A DNA stretch of 64,000 bases from UBA4736 sp002404015. GTDB lineage: Bacteria; Chloroflexota; Dormibacteria; Dormibacterales; Dormibacteraceae. Shown here piece by piece: positions 7,218 through 15,482 of this stretch. Position 1 is the first letter of the stretch. The number at the start of each line of letters is the position of its first letter. The DNA lies in the NCBI GenBank assembly GCA_036747295.1, contig DAIOCN010000011.1:1-64000 (forward strand), given 5' to 3'. The notes under the pieces were generated by a model, which made no database searches, had not been told where the DNA came from, and worked only from the letters and a program-made list of their open reading frames with translations. Position numbers and translations under genes: made by a program.

Positions 7218-7808
7218 GTGAACCCTGAGCACACCCCCGAGGCCCTCCGCGACGCGATGCGCTCGATCGAGCGCGCCTTCCTCATCGGGGTCCCGGAAGC
7301 GACCGAGGTCTGGCTCGTCCGGCACGGCGACTGCTACGACGACATGGACAAGCTGGACGATCCCCCACTCTCCGCGCTGGGCCGCGAGCAGGCCCGCCGG
7401 CTGGGCGCACGGATCCGCCGGCTGCACGTGGACGCCGTCTACTCGAGCCCCCTGCGGCGGGCCCACGAGACCGCCGCCGCGCTCGCCGGCGACGTCCGGC
7501 TGGATCCCCGCCTGGTGGAGGTGGCGACCAACCTGGAAGCCGGCCGCGTCGAGGTGAAGGAGCAGCCGGAACAGGTCGTCGAGCGGATGCGCGCCGCCGT
7601 CGCGGACGTCGTGGCCGCCCACCCGGGAGGCCGGGTGGTGATGGTCGGCCACGGGGTCGCCATCCTCGGCTATGTCTGCGACGTCCTGCGCCTGGAGTTC
7701 GGCAGCCTGCGCCTGCTGCCCTACTACACGAGCGTCAACGTGGTCCGGGTCCTGGGTGAGCGCCGAATGGTGGGCGCGCTGGCCGACGTCGCACACTTGG
7801 AGGCCTGA
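7218..7808 (+). CDS. histidine phosphatase family protein (phosphoglycerate mutase-like)
   Basis: A 196-residue branch 1 histidine phosphatase. LVRHGD at about residues 32-37 holds the phosphorylated histidine, SSPLRRAHETA at about 76-86 holds the second arginine, and GHGVAI at about 143 holds the second histidine. It contains the features of a phosphatase rather than anything specific to glycolytic mutase. The GTG at 7218 is the first start after the divergent box; an ATG at 7257 is an alternative. It ends directly before the kinase gene (stop 7806-7808, next ATG 7809) and heads a three-gene operon with the kinase and the acyl-CoA dehydrogenase. A role in removing phosphate from a small metabolite of that pathway is inferred. 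Confidence 0.88.
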   Translation: MNPEHTPEALRDAMRSIERAFLIGVPEATEVWLVRHGDCYDDMDKLDDPPLSALGREQARRLGARIRRLHVDAVYSSPLRRAHETAAALAGDVRLDPRLVEVATNLEAGRVEVKEQPEQVVERMRAAVADVVAAHPGGRVVMVGHGVAILGYVCDVLRLEFGSLRLLPYYTSVNVVRVLGERRMVGALADVAHLEA

Positions 7809-8756
7809 ATGGAGGCCATCAGGCAGGACCTGGAGAAGGAGCTCGGCGAATCCGTCCTCGAAGTGCGCGGGATCCCCGAGGGGCACTCCGGTTTCACGTA
7901 CTGGGTGGAGCTGACAGGCCGTACGGCCGTCATGCGCCTGCCGCCCCCCGGCGCCCGGATCGCGGGGCCGGCCGACATCCCCCGTCAGGGCCGGATCATG
8001 GACGCCCTGAGCAAGGCCGGCCTCCCCGTTCCGCCGGTCATCAAGATGTCAGAGCAGCCGGTCGTCGACGGCCGGCCCTACTACCTGGTCGAGGCCGTGG
8101 AAGGCGAGCGCATCGAGGTGGCCATGCACCACCACCCGGCTCGCCAGCTCGCGGCCAGCGCAGTGGACGTGCTGCGCCGGATGCAGGCCCTTCCGATCGC
8201 GAAGACGGGCATCGGCGAGGAGCCGGGGGCGCCCCTGCAGGCGGAGATCATGCGCTGGGGCTGGCTGATGGAGCGCGCCCCTGAGGAGCTGACGGGCGAC
8301 GCGCCCCGGCTCGCGACCATGCTCGGCGACCGCATCCCGCCCGAGAAGCCGCCGGTCCTCGTCCACGCCGACTACCACTACGGGAACATGCTCTTCAAGG
8401 ACGGGGTCGTGGTCGGCCTCCTCGACTGGGAGATCGCCCAGATCGGGCAGCCGCTGCTCGACCTGGCCTGCCTCTCGGTGGTCGCCAGCGCCAGCCGGAT
8501 GGGCGCCGGCGTTCCCGGCGGCGGCGTCGTGGACGTGCCGGACGCCGACCTGCTCGAGATGTACGGCGGGGACGAGGCCGAGTACCGCTGGTTCCTGGCC
8601 CTCACCTACTACAAGTACGCCAGCATCTTCGGCTACAACCTGATGCTCCACAGGCGAGGCAAGCGGCCCGACCCGATCTACGAGGAGCGAACGACTACGA
8701 TCATGGAGTTCATCGCCGAGGGCATCAGGCTGCTCGGCCAGGAGGGAGCCGCATGA
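7809..8756 (+). CDS. aminoglycoside-phosphotransferase-fold kinase, ACAD10/11 kinase-domain type
   Basis: A 315-residue kinase of the APH/choline kinase fold. The catalytic loop HADYHYGNML is at about residues 185-194 and the metal-binding DWE at about 205-207. The closest known context is the kinase half of ACAD10/ACAD11 and bacterial LvaA, which phosphorylate the hydroxyl of 4-hydroxyacyl-CoA. The next gene, overlapping by 4 bases, is an acyl-CoA dehydrogenase resembling the other half. Antibiotic resistance is unlikely given that context. The ATG at 7809 abuts the upstream stop. It is probably cytoplasmic and acts on CoA-linked hydroxy acids; the substrate is inferred. Confidence 0.88.
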   Translation: MEAIRQDLEKELGESVLEVRGIPEGHSGFTYWVELTGRTAVMRLPPPGARIAGPADIPRQGRIMDALSKAGLPVPPVIKMSEQPVVDGRPYYLVEAVEGERIEVAMHHHPARQLAASAVDVLRRMQALPIAKTGIGEEPGAPLQAEIMRWGWLMERAPEELTGDAPRLATMLGDRIPPEKPPVLVHADYHYGNMLFKDGVVVGLLDWEIAQIGQPLLDLACLSVVASASRMGAGVPGGGVVDVPDADLLEMYGGDEAEYRWFLALTYYKYASIFGYNLMLHRRGKRPDPIYEERTTTIMEFIAEGIRLLGQEGAA

Positions 8757-10048
8757 GCTGGGATTTCGAGACCGATCCGGACTTCGAGGAGAAGCTCGCC
8801 TGGATGCGCGAGTTCGTCAAGGAGGAGGTCTGGCCGCTCGAGGTCATCGTCGACGAGACCGACCAGCAGACGTTCATGCGCCTGCTCCGCTCCCTCCAGG
8901 ACGAGGTCAAGAAGCGGAAGCTCTGGGCCACCCACCTGCCTCCCGAGCTGGGCGGGCAGGGCTACGGCCAGGTGAAGCTGGGGCTGATGCACGAGGTCGA
9001 GGGCAGCACCATGTGGGCGCCCATAGTCTTCGGCAACCAGGCGCCCGACTCGGGCAACTCCGAAGTGCTGGCCCACTTCGGGACGCCCGAGCAGAAGGAG
9101 CGCTGGCTCCACCCGCTGCTCGACGGCAAGCTCCGCTCGGCCTTCTCGATGACCGAGCCGGAGACCGCCGGCTCCGACCCCACGCTGCTCCAGAGCCGGG
9201 CCGAGCTGGTCGGCGACCAGTGGGTCATCAACGGGCACAAGTGGTACACGTCGAACGGCATGATCGCGGACTTCCTGATCGCCATGGTGGTCACGGAGCC
9301 GGACGCGGACGCCTACCACCGGACCTCGATGATCCTGGTCCCCACCGCCGACACGCCCGGGCTGCGCCGCGTGCGCAACGTGCCCACGATGGGCGGCGAC
9401 GAGCGCTGGGGCTACGGCCACGCCGAGGTCTACTACGAGGACGTCCGCGTCCCCCAGGAAAACCTGATCGGCAAGCGCGGTCAGGGCTTCGAGATCGCCC
9501 AGGTCCGACTCGGTCCGGGCCGCATCCACCACTGCATGCGCTGGCTGGGACAGTCGCAGCGGGCCTTCGACATCCTGTGCGAGCGCGCCCTCCAGCGGGA
9601 GGCCTTCGGGGGCCCGCTGGCCGCCAAGCAGACGGTCCAGAACTGGATCGCGGATTCGGCGGCGGAGATGCAGGCGGCCCGGCTGATGACCCTCCACGCG
9701 GCCTGGACGATCGACAAGCACGGCGCGACGGCGGCCCGGAAGGAGATCGGGCTGATCAAGTTCTTCGGTGCCAAGGTCCTGCACGACGTGATCGATCGCG
9801 CCATCCAGATCAACGGCGCGCTGGGTTACTCGTCTGACCTGCCGCTGGAGTCGATGTACCGCCACGCGCGCGCCGCCCGGCTCTACGACGGCCCTGACGA
9901 GGTGCATCGGCAGACGGTCGCCCGCCTGGTCCTGAAGGACTACAAGCGACCCGACGGCATCTACCCCACCGACCACATTCCGACCCGGCGGGAGGCCGCC
10001 CAGCGCAAGTTCGCGGACATGCTGGAGCAGGCGACGGCCAACCTCTGA
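8753..10048 (+). CDS. acyl-CoA dehydrogenase, ACAD10/11-like
   Basis: A 431-residue FAD-dependent acyl-CoA dehydrogenase. The FAD/substrate region MTEPETAGSDPT is at about 133-144. The C-terminal DGPDEVHR (about 378-385) has an acidic residue at the position expected for the ACAD10/11 subgroup. The ATG overlaps the kinase stop (ATGA), with GGAGGGA upstream. In that subgroup the enzyme removes phosphate from the 4-phospho-acyl-CoA made by the partner kinase and leaves an unsaturated acyl-CoA for beta-oxidation. The pairing in one operon supports this, but classical dehydrogenation with an electron-transfer flavoprotein remains possible. Confidence 0.92.
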   Translation: MSWDFETDPDFEEKLAWMREFVKEEVWPLEVIVDETDQQTFMRLLRSLQDEVKKRKLWATHLPPELGGQGYGQVKLGLMHEVEGSTMWAPIVFGNQAPDSGNSEVLAHFGTPEQKERWLHPLLDGKLRSAFSMTEPETAGSDPTLLQSRAELVGDQWVINGHKWYTSNGMIADFLIAMVVTEPDADAYHRTSMILVPTADTPGLRRVRNVPTMGGDERWGYGHAEVYYEDVRVPQENLIGKRGQGFEIAQVRLGPGRIHHCMRWLGQSQRAFDILCERALQREAFGGPLAAKQTVQNWIADSAAEMQAARLMTLHAAWTIDKHGATAARKEIGLIKFFGAKVLHDVIDRAIQINGALGYSSDLPLESMYRHARAARLYDGPDEVHRQTVARLVLKDYKRPDGIYPTDHIPTRREAAQRKFADMLEQATANL

Positions 10049-10054
10049 GCCAAA

Positions 10055-10060
10055 TAGACT
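10055..10060 (+). promoter_or_regulatory. leaderless-type -10 box TAGACT for the sdh operon
   Basis: TAGACT is followed by exactly 6 bases and the GTG at 10067. It lies just after the acyl-CoA dehydrogenase stop, which suggests the succinate dehydrogenase genes have their own promoter. Confidence 0.5.
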
Positions 10061-10066
10061 CATAAC

Positions 10067-10828
10067 GTGGCGGTTTTACAGCGAGGCGCCGGGCCCGACC
10101 ACTCGGACCCGGCGGCCGTCCGGAACCCCTACAGCACCCGCCCGAGCTGGTTCTACCCGGCCCTTGTGGTCGTGGTCTTCACCGCCTTTGTCGTTTACGC
10201 CGGGCTGGTCGTGCTGTTCGAGACGACCGGACGGATCGGACCCTACCTGAGCCCCTTCTTCTCGCCCGAGGTGAACGTCCGCATCGGGCGCTTCCTGATC
10301 CCGCCCTCGATCTGGGTGGCCTGGGCCCCGCTCGCGTTCCGGCTCACCTGCTACTACTACCGGAAGGCGTATTTCCGCAGCTACCTCTGGCATCCCCGCT
10401 CCTGCGCGGTCGAGGAGCCGAAGCGCGGCCAGTACAAGGGCGAGACCGGCTTCTGGACCTTCAACAACCTGCACCGGCTCGCGCTCTACGCGATCGTGGT
10501 GCAGACGCTGTTCCTCTACTACGACGCCATCCTGGCCTTCAGCGACCGGGGCTCCTTCCACTTCGGGCTGGGGACCGCGATCATGCTCGTCAACGTCGTC
10601 CTGCTCAGCGGCTACACCTACGGCTGCCACGCCTTCCGCCACCTCGTCGGCGGCGGCATGGACTGCTTCAGCTGCAGCCGCATCCGCTTCCGGCTCTGGA
10701 AGGGCGTGACGGTGCTGAACGTCGACCACGAGCTGTGGGCCTGGGCCAGCATGATCAGCGTCTGGGCGACGGACGTGTACATCCGCCTGCTGATCCACGG
10801 CGTAATCCCGCACGGATCCTGGGTCTAG
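10067..10828 (+). CDS. succinate dehydrogenase membrane anchor subunit (single large type)
   Basis: A 253-residue integral membrane protein with about five membrane segments (near 28-51, 77-98, 140-163, 171-195 and 220-248). Histidines in NNLHRLALY, GCHAFRHL and NVDHELW are candidate haem or quinone ligands. Gene order anchor, flavoprotein, iron-sulfur protein is that of Mycobacterium tuberculosis Sdh1 (Rv0249c-Rv0247c), whose anchor has similar length. It would fix the dehydrogenase to the cytoplasmic membrane and pass electrons to menaquinone or another quinone. Two cysteines (CFSC, near 205) face the loop after segment four. The family assignment rests on context and topology. Confidence 0.82.
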   Translation: MAVLQRGAGPDHSDPAAVRNPYSTRPSWFYPALVVVVFTAFVVYAGLVVLFETTGRIGPYLSPFFSPEVNVRIGRFLIPPSIWVAWAPLAFRLTCYYYRKAYFRSYLWHPRSCAVEEPKRGQYKGETGFWTFNNLHRLALYAIVVQTLFLYYDAILAFSDRGSFHFGLGTAIMLVNVVLLSGYTYGCHAFRHLVGGGMDCFSCSRIRFRLWKGVTVLNVDHELWAWASMISVWATDVYIRLLIHGVIPHGSWV

Positions 10829-10833
10829 CCCCG

Positions 10834-12597
10834 TTGGCCGATCCCACCTACGAGACCCACGACACGGACGTGCTGGTCATCGGCGCCGGCGGCGCCGGAC
10901 AGCGGGGTGCGATCGCGGCCGCCGAGGCGGGCTGCCAGGTCACGGTCATCTGCAAGTCGCTGCTCGGCAAGGCCCACACCGTCATGGCCGAGGGCGGCAT
11001 GGCCGCCGCCCTTGCCAACGTCGCCCACCTTGACTCCTGGGAGGCCCACTTCGCCGACACCATGAAGGGCGGGAAGCTGATCAACAACTGGCGGATGGCG
11101 GAGATCCACGCCCGCGAGGCGCCCGAGCGGGTGCTGGAACTGGAGCGCTGGGGCGCGGTGTTCGACCGCACGGACGACGGCCTCATCCACCAGCGGCCCT
11201 TCGGCGCCCACACCTATCCCCGGCTCGCCCACATCGGCGACCGAACGGGCCTGGAGCTGATCCGCAGCCTCCAGGACAAGCTGGTCCACACCCCGGGGGT
11301 CGAGGTCTTCATGGAGGTGACGGTCTCCCGGCTGCTGACCTCGGCCGGCCGGGTCACGGGGGCCCTCGCCTATCGCCGGGCGGACGGCGGCTTGGTGGTC
11401 TTCCGGGCCAAGGCTGTTCTGCTGGCGACCGGCGGCGCCGGCCGGATCTACCGGATCACCTCCAACTCCTGGGAGAGCACCGGCGACGGCACTGCCCTGG
11501 CGTACGAGGCCGGCGCCGAGCTGCGCGACTGTGAGATGGTGCAGTTCCACCCGACCGGTATGGTCTGGCCGTCGGGCGTGCGCGGGATCCTGGTGACCGA
11601 GGGCGTCCGCGGCGAGGGCGGCCTGCTGCGCAACAAGGAAGGCGAGCGCTTCATGGAGAAGTACGACCCGGAGCGCATGGAGCTGTCATCCCGAGACGTG
11701 GTGGCCCGCGCCATCAACTCCGAGGTGAACGCGGGGCGGGGCTCGCCTCACGGGGGCGCGTTCCTGGACATCAGCCACAAGCCGCCCGAGTACATCAAGA
11801 AGAAGCTGCCTTCCATGTACGAGCAGTTCCTGAAGCTGGCGAAGGTGGACATCACTAAGGAGCCTATGGAGGTGGCGCCGACGATCCACTACTACATGGG
11901 CGGTGTGAACGTCGCCGCGGAGACGGGCGCGACGACGCTCGAGGCCCTCTTCGCCGCGGGCGAGGTCACAGGCGGCCTGCACGGCGCCAACCGGCTGGGC
12001 GGCAACTCACTCTCCGACCTGCTGGTGTTCGGCAAGCGGGCGGGCGACGCGGCGGCCCTCCTGGCCCAGAGCAGCAAACGGGCGCCCAAGATCGACCAGG
12101 CCCAGGTGGCCGAAGCGATCGACGTCCTGCTGGCGCCGCTCGGCCGGCGGGATGGCGAAAGCCCCTACAAGCTGCAGGGCGAGCTGCAGGACGTCTGCGC
12201 CAAGTACGCCCCGATCATCCGCGAGGAGGAGGGGCTGAAGGCGGGCCTGGCGAAGATCCTGGAGCTGAAGGAGCGGGCCCTGGAGTGCGGCTGCGGCGGC
12301 CCCACCGGGCGCGCGTTCAACCCCGGCTGGCACACGGCCCAGGACCTTCGCAACATGCTCGCGAACGCCGAGGCCCTCTTCAGGAGCGCGATCGAGCGCA
12401 AGGAGAGCCGGGGCGCCCACGCCCGCAGCGACTACGAAAAGCTCGACCCCAAGCTGGCCAGCGTCAACTACATGGTCCGGAAGGACAAGGACGGCCAGAT
12501 GTCCGTGCGGGCCGTCGAGAACGAGCCCATCTCCTACGGGCTGACCGAGGTGATCACGCAGTCGTTCGAGAAATACACCCCCGAGGAGACCGAATAG
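10834..12597 (+). CDS. sdhA: succinate dehydrogenase flavoprotein subunit
   Basis: A 587-residue FAD-binding subunit that oxidises succinate to fumarate. The dinucleotide-binding motif VIGAGGAGQRGA is at about residues 14-25. The histidine of AHTVMAEGG is the expected covalent FAD ligand. QFHPTGM and the C-terminal ESRGAHAR are family signatures. The TTG at 10834 is the first usable start after the anchor stop (10826-10828); any upstream start would overlap the anchor heavily. The stop overlaps the sdhB GTG (TAGTG). It is more similar in layout to Sdh1-type enzymes than to the FrdA encoded at 16998-18710. Confidence 0.94.
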   Translation: MADPTYETHDTDVLVIGAGGAGQRGAIAAAEAGCQVTVICKSLLGKAHTVMAEGGMAAALANVAHLDSWEAHFADTMKGGKLINNWRMAEIHAREAPERVLELERWGAVFDRTDDGLIHQRPFGAHTYPRLAHIGDRTGLELIRSLQDKLVHTPGVEVFMEVTVSRLLTSAGRVTGALAYRRADGGLVVFRAKAVLLATGGAGRIYRITSNSWESTGDGTALAYEAGAELRDCEMVQFHPTGMVWPSGVRGILVTEGVRGEGGLLRNKEGERFMEKYDPERMELSSRDVVARAINSEVNAGRGSPHGGAFLDISHKPPEYIKKKLPSMYEQFLKLAKVDITKEPMEVAPTIHYYMGGVNVAAETGATTLEALFAAGEVTGGLHGANRLGGNSLSDLLVFGKRAGDAAALLAQSSKRAPKIDQAQVAEAIDVLLAPLGRRDGESPYKLQGELQDVCAKYAPIIREEEGLKAGLAKILELKERALECGCGGPTGRAFNPGWHTAQDLRNMLANAEALFRSAIERKESRGAHARSDYEKLDPKLASVNYMVRKDKDGQMSVRAVENEPISYGLTEVITQSFEKYTPEETE

Positions 12598-13355
12598 TGG
12601 CGAACGTCAGCACCGTGACGATGCGGATCTTCAGGGGCACGGCCGAGAACAACGAGATGGTCAACTTCCGGGTCCCCGTGCGCGAGGGGATGGTAGTGCT
12701 CGACGCCGTGCTCTGGGTCCAGGCCAACGCGGCCTCCGACCTGGCCGTGCGCTGGAACTGCAAGGCCGCCAAGTGCGGGTCCTGCTCCGCCGAGATCGAC
12801 GGCTTTCCCAGGCTCATGTGCAAGAGCCCGGTGGAGGAGTACGGGAACACCATCTCCGTGCGGCCCATGCACACGTTCCCGGTGATCCGCGACCTGGTGA
12901 CGGACGTGAGCTGGAACTACGAGGTCAACAAGAAGATCCCGCCCTTCACGCCCAGCTCGAAGGACGCCTCCGACCCCAAGCCCTGGCGCATGCAGCAGGA
13001 GGACGTGGAAAGGGTCATCGAGTTCCGCAAGTGCATCGAGTGCTTCCTCTGCCAGGACGTCTGCCACGTGCTGCGCAACCACGACCGGAAGGATGCGTTC
13101 TTCGGGCCGCGCTTCATGATCCGGGCGGCGGCCCTCGAGATGCACCCCAAGGACAGCCTGGACCGGAGACCCCTGCTGAAGGGGGAGGCCGGGGTGGGCA
13201 TGTGCAACGTCACCAAGTGCTGCACGGACGTCTGCCCGGAGCACATCCACATCACGGACAACGCCATCATCCCGCTCAAGGAGCGGGTCGCCGACGAGTA
13301 CTTCGACCCGATCCGGGCGCTTCTCAGGAGGCGCGGAGGCCCCAAGAAGGGCTGA
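12597..13355 (+). CDS. sdhB: succinate dehydrogenase iron-sulfur subunit
   Basis: A 252-residue electron-transfer subunit. Cys55, Cys60, Cys63 and Cys75 form the [2Fe-2S] site. CIECFLCQDVC and later CNVTKCCTDVCP supply ligands of the [4Fe-4S] and [3Fe-4S] centres. The GTG start overlaps the sdhA stop by one base. The tail after the last cluster is basic. It would link FAD in SdhA to the membrane anchor. It is the last gene of the operon; a 70-base gap with an unrelated promoter follows. Confidence 0.94.
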   Translation: MANVSTVTMRIFRGTAENNEMVNFRVPVREGMVVLDAVLWVQANAASDLAVRWNCKAAKCGSCSAEIDGFPRLMCKSPVEEYGNTISVRPMHTFPVIRDLVTDVSWNYEVNKKIPPFTPSSKDASDPKPWRMQQEDVERVIEFRKCIECFLCQDVCHVLRNHDRKDAFFGPRFMIRAAALEMHPKDSLDRRPLLKGEAGVGMCNVTKCCTDVCPEHIHITDNAIIPLKERVADEYFDPIRALLRRRGGPKKG

Positions 13356-13389
13356 CCGGGCTCCGCTTTCACTGCTTTGCGGCCGGCCC

Positions 13390-13419
13390 TTGACATGTGA
13401 CTATTGAGTCACCTATTCT
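13390..13419 (+). promoter_or_regulatory. sigma-70-like promoter of the arsR-type gene
   Basis: TTGACA (13390-13395), an 18-base spacer and TATTCT (13414-13419) form a strong consensus promoter. The GTG start at 13426 is 6 bases after the -10 box, so the transcript should be leaderless or nearly so. Confidence 0.8.
13397..13412. promoter_or_regulatory. 16-base perfect palindrome, probable ArsR-family operator
   Basis: GTGACT-ATTG-AGTCAC lies exactly between the -35 and -10 boxes of the promoter at 13390-13419. Binding there would block RNA polymerase. The first gene downstream is an ArsR-family repressor, so autorepression is the simplest reading. Confidence 0.7.
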
Positions 13420-13425
13420 GCAGGC

Positions 13426-13746
13426 GTGACCGCCGACGACCTTGTGTTCAAAGCACTGGCCGACGCGACGCGGCGTTTCCTGCTCGACCTGCTCTTCGTA
13501 CGTGACGGCCGCACGCTCACGGAGCTCGAGTCGGAGCTGGAGATGACTCGGTTCGGCGTCATGAAGCACCTGCGCGTGCTCGAGGCCGCGGGCCTCGTGG
13601 TGGCGCGCCGGTCGGGCCGGGAGAAGCTGCACTTCCTGAACCCGGTGCCGATCCGGCTGATCCACGACCGGTGGGTCGACAAGTACACGGAGCGCCGGGT
13701 CTCGGCACTCGCGGATCTCAAGAACCAACTGGAGGAGATGTCATGA
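13426..13746 (+). CDS. ArsR-family transcriptional regulator
   Basis: A 106-residue winged helix-turn-helix repressor. The recognition helix region is MTRFGVMKHLRVLEAAGLV (about 39-57), followed by a wing with RRSGREKLHFLNP. No cysteine pair for metal sensing is visible. It belongs to the subgroup commonly paired with SRPBCC-domain proteins rather than to arsenic sensors. The GTG is set by the promoter. The stop overlaps the next start by 4 bases. It probably represses its own two-gene operon through the palindrome at 13397-13412. Confidence 0.93.
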   Translation: MTADDLVFKALADATRRFLLDLLFVRDGRTLTELESELEMTRFGVMKHLRVLEAAGLVVARRSGREKLHFLNPVPIRLIHDRWVDKYTERRVSALADLKNQLEEMS

Positions 13747-14264
13747 CGACGAACACCGAGACGGGCGTCGGCACGCAGGTCTACCGCGTGTACATAAGGG
13801 CGACGCCCGAGGCGATCTGGGACGCGATCACGAAGCCCGAGTGGACGCGGAAATACGGCTACGGCGGCGACGCCGAGTACGACCTGCGTCCGGGCGGGGC
13901 GTACCGCGGGCTCACGAACGAGGCGATGCGGGCGACGGGCGCGCCGGACGTGGGCATCGACGGTGAGGTCATCGAGGCCGACCCGCCGCGAAAGCTCGTC
14001 CAGTCGTTTCGCATGGTGATGGACGCCGAGATGGAGGCGGAGGGCTTCACGCGGCTCACATATGAGATCGGGGAGGCCAAGGGCGGCATCACGAAGCTGA
14101 CGGTGATCCACGAGCTCCAGGGCGCGCCGAAGCTGGCGGCACTGCTCGCGGGCGAGATGGAGGACACGGGCGCGGGCGGTGGCTGGAGCTGGGTGCTCAG
14201 CGGCCTGAAGACGCTGCTCGAGACCGGCAAGTCGCTCGACTGGCCCGCCCCCAGCCAGAACTGA
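13743..14264 (+). CDS. SRPBCC (AHSA1-like) domain protein
   Basis: A 173-residue protein of the START/AHSA1-like fold that binds hydrophobic ligands in a deep cavity. The N-terminal strand VYRVYIRATPEAIWDAIT and the later RKLVQSFR and LTYEIGE strands are typical. The ATG overlaps the regulator stop (ATGA). Operons of an ArsR regulator with an SRPBCC protein are widespread. The ligand is unknown, and the protein may bind the inducer of the regulator or chaperone a lipid-like molecule. Confidence 0.9.
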   Translation: MTTNTETGVGTQVYRVYIRATPEAIWDAITKPEWTRKYGYGGDAEYDLRPGGAYRGLTNEAMRATGAPDVGIDGEVIEADPPRKLVQSFRMVMDAEMEAEGFTRLTYEIGEAKGGITKLTVIHELQGAPKLAALLAGEMEDTGAGGGWSWVLSGLKTLLETGKSLDWPAPSQN

Positions 14265-14340
14265 GCCGACACGGCGGAGGCCCTGCGCGAGCGGGGCCGC
14301 CGCCGCCCCTTACCGCCGACCGGTGGCGGATCATGTACCT

Positions 14341-15174
14341 GTGAAGGTCGCCTTCCTGGGCACCGGCAAGATGGGGGCGGCCATGGCACGGCGCGCTGCC
14401 GCGGCGGGCCACGACGTGTTTTTGTGGAACCGGACGGCGAGCCGGGCGGCCGCGGTCGGGGCCGGCACAGTGATGCCGACGCCTGCCGACGCCGTGGCGA
14501 AGGCGGAGCTCGTGGTCATCGCCCTCACCGGTCCGGACGCCGTCGAATCCGTGGTCGACGAGGTCCTCCCCGCGGCCGCCGGAAAGGTGTTCGTGGACAC
14601 GACCACCGCCGGCGTCCACGTCCTGGAGCGGAGCGCGCCGCGGCTCGCGGAGCGGGGGGCCTGGCTGATAGTCGCGCCGGTTCTGGGCAGCGTCCCGGCG
14701 GTCGAGGCAGGGAGGCTCCTGGTCATGGTCGGCAAGGACGCCGACCCCGCCGCATTCGAGCTGGCGCGCCCGGTCCTCGAGTCGCTCGGCGAGATCACAC
14801 GCTTCCCGACGATGCGGGACGCCGCCGGGATCAAGCTGCTGGTCAACTCCATGCTCTTTGTCTCGAGCCTGGCGGCCGCCGAGCTGGTCGCGACCGGGAC
14901 CCGGTCGGGCGTCGCCCGCGAGCACAGCTTTGGCGTCCTGACGCGGCTGGCGCCTCACCTGGCGGCGCGGAGCGCGAGCTACCTCGAGAGCGTCCACGAG
15001 CCGGTCAACTTCAGGCTCGCGGACGCCCTTAAGGACCTCGACCTCGCCCTCGAACACTTCCGCGGCGCCGGCGCCTCGATGCCGGTGACCGCGCTGACGC
15101 GCGAGCTGTACGCCGAGCTCGCCGAAACCTACGGCGACAAGGAGATGTCAGCCGTGATCGAGCGCTACCTCTGA
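14341..15174 (+). CDS. NAD(P)-dependent beta-hydroxyacid dehydrogenase
   Basis: A 277-residue dehydrogenase of the 3-hydroxyisobutyrate/6-phosphogluconate dehydrogenase family. The N-terminal Rossmann motif is VAFLGTGKMGAAMA (about 3-16). DTTTAGVHV and GSVPAVEAG match the substrate-binding regions. The catalytic lysine is in GIKLLVN (about 163). The GTG at 14341 puts the nucleotide-binding strand at the N terminus as in relatives; a GTG at 14323 would add six residues. Which hydroxy acid it oxidises cannot be told. It is transcribed alone between the arsR pair and the convergent frd operon. Confidence 0.9.
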   Translation: MKVAFLGTGKMGAAMARRAAAAGHDVFLWNRTASRAAAVGAGTVMPTPADAVAKAELVVIALTGPDAVESVVDEVLPAAAGKVFVDTTTAGVHVLERSAPRLAERGAWLIVAPVLGSVPAVEAGRLLVMVGKDADPAAFELARPVLESLGEITRFPTMRDAAGIKLLVNSMLFVSSLAAAELVATGTRSGVAREHSFGVLTRLAPHLAARSASYLESVHEPVNFRLADALKDLDLALEHFRGAGASMPVTALTRELYAELAETYGDKEMSAVIERYL

Positions 15175-15190
15175 CCGGAGGTGCACCGGC

Positions 15191-15206
15191 ACAGCCCGCG
15201 GGCTGT
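15191..15206. terminator. 16-base palindrome between convergent genes
   Basis: ACAGCCCGCGGGCTGT is perfectly self-complementary. It lies in the 31-base gap between the dehydrogenase stop (15174) and the stop of the minus-strand monooxygenase-like gene, which its last base touches. It could act as a small bidirectional terminator. There is no T tract. Confidence 0.4.
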
Positions 15207-15472
15207 CAGAGCGCGCTCTCCTGCCACGTGGAGACGTCGGTCCAGCGGACCCCCGCCCTGGCGTCAAGGGCCGGCCCCTTCTCAGCCGCGAAGGCGTCGA
15301 ACGCGGCCTTGTCGGGCCAGTCCTGCAGCATGACCCACTCGTCGGGGTGCTTCCGGTTGCGGTAGGCCTCGACCCGCGTGCAGCCCATCTCGCGCAGGTC
15401 CTTGTCGGCGGCACGCAGGGTGTCGCGGAACTTCTGCCAGTCCTCGCCACGGGTACGGAAGAGCACGAGCAT
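15206..15472 (-). CDS. antibiotic biosynthesis monooxygenase-like (ABM/dimeric alpha-beta barrel) protein
   Basis: An 88-residue protein of ferredoxin-like ABM type. The strands MLVLFRTR, VEAYRNRKHPDEWVMLQDW and the final WTDVSTWQESAL suit a dimeric alpha-beta barrel. The ATG at 15472 has AGGAGG just upstream, one of the better ribosome sites here, and the gap to frdD is 10 bases. It is the last gene of the frd operon. Members of this fold can be quinol monooxygenases, which would suit a fumarate reductase operon, but many have no known activity. Confidence 0.8.
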   Translation of the reverse strand: MLVLFRTRGEDWQKFRDTLRAADKDLREMGCTRVEAYRNRKHPDEWVMLQDWPDKAAFDAFAAEKGPALDARAGVRWTDVSTWQESAL

Positions 15473-15482
15473 CCTGAACCTC

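Noticed and set aside
7809..8756. Aminoglycoside resistance gene
   Set aside because: The fold is APH-like, but the 4-base overlap with an acyl-CoA dehydrogenase points to the ACAD10/11-type kinase.
8678..10063. Minus-strand open frame opposite the acyl-CoA dehydrogenase
   Set aside because: Antisense shadow; the plus-strand gene carries all conserved motifs.
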